In this document: one piece after another, positions 4,928-5,026 of the stretch
How positions within the stretch are numbered: the first letter of the stretch is position 1
How the letters are laid out: each line of letters begins with the position of its first letter
NCBI GenBank assembly: GCA_014534155.1
Contig: JACVSB010000144.1
Coordinates: forward strand, 1 to 5,026
DNA length: 5,026 bases
Direction of reading: 5' to 3'
Source of the DNA: Thermoleophilia bacterium
GTDB lineage: Bacteria; Actinomycetota; Thermoleophilia; Gaiellales; Gaiellaceae
Program-made: the position numbers and the translations under genes
Notes under the pieces: model-generated
What the model saw: only the letters and a program-made list of their open reading frames with translations
Database searches by the model: none
What the model was told of the DNA's origin: nothing

Positions 4928-5026
4928 GTCGATGCCGACGAGTCCCTCGACCCGCGAGCGCTCGTCGCCGTCGCGAACGCTCCAGAAGAGGAGGGAGCGG
5001 AGAGGCTCGAGGTTCGCGCGCGCGTC
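4925..5026 (-). CDS. C-terminal end of an unidentified protein (runs off right edge)
   Basis: A minus-strand frame enters at the right edge and ends at TAG, 4927-4925, giving 33 residues that end [22 protein letters not shown]. Almost every codon ends in G or C, as in the neighbouring genes, and the reading frame is open to the edge, which favours real coding sequence. I do not recognise the family. In many actinobacteria coaBC precedes metK, but this tail does not look like a CoaBC C-terminus to me. Its stop codon lies 10 bases before the metK start on the same strand, so the two may be co-transcribed. Confidence 0.6.
   Translation of the reverse strand, partial: DARANLEPLRSLLFWSVRDGDERSRVEGLVGID

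Noticed and set aside
4915..5026. SAM riboswitch upstream of metK
   Set aside because: Only 10 bases separate metK from the upstream coding sequence, and no conserved riboswitch core is recognisable there.

Overview
The window is very GC-rich and its genes use G or C in almost every third codon position. Four of the six coding regions are conserved housekeeping or regulatory families. The order on the minus strand (metK, then priA, then def) is the familiar actinobacterial order. Together with promoters that sit right at the start codons, this suggests an actinobacterium. A deep lineage such as Thermoleophilia is my best guess: PriA here keeps a full set of helicase and zinc motifs that mycobacterial PriA lacks, and the DUF4230 protein resembles ones I associate with that group. 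The class-level assignment is inference.

Layout, left to right. Positions 1-182 (minus) hold the N-terminal 60 codons of peptide deformylase (def), which runs off the left edge. Positions 215-2149 (minus) encode a complete PriA primosomal helicase. A 14-base gap separates it from a divergent plus-strand gene, 2164-2847, for a DtxR/MntR-type metal-dependent repressor with a C-terminal FeoA-like domain. That gene collides tail to tail with a minus-strand DUF4230 membrane-anchored protein (2844-3569); both stop codons lie in one CTAG. A 67-base gap with a terminator-like hairpin follows, then metK (3637-4914, minus), S-adenosylmethionine synthetase. The right edge (4925-5026, minus) carries the C-terminus of an unidentified protein. 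No stretch over 300 bases lacks a gene.

Functionally, metK, priA and def serve one-carbon metabolism, replication restart and N-terminal protein maturation. The regulator and the DUF4230 gene sit between metK and priA, where other actinobacteria often have nothing. No RNA gene, transposon, CRISPR array or dedicated defence or biosynthetic system was found.

The most interesting signal is in the start regions. Four of the five visible gene starts have a TANNNT -10-like hexamer ending 6-9 bases before the start codon, and none has a convincing ribosome-binding site. This predicts leaderless or near-leaderless mRNAs. The priA/dtxR gap may hold overlapping -10 elements on both strands. The metK and DUF4230 start regions share 18 of 21 bases. 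All five visible stop codons are TAG.
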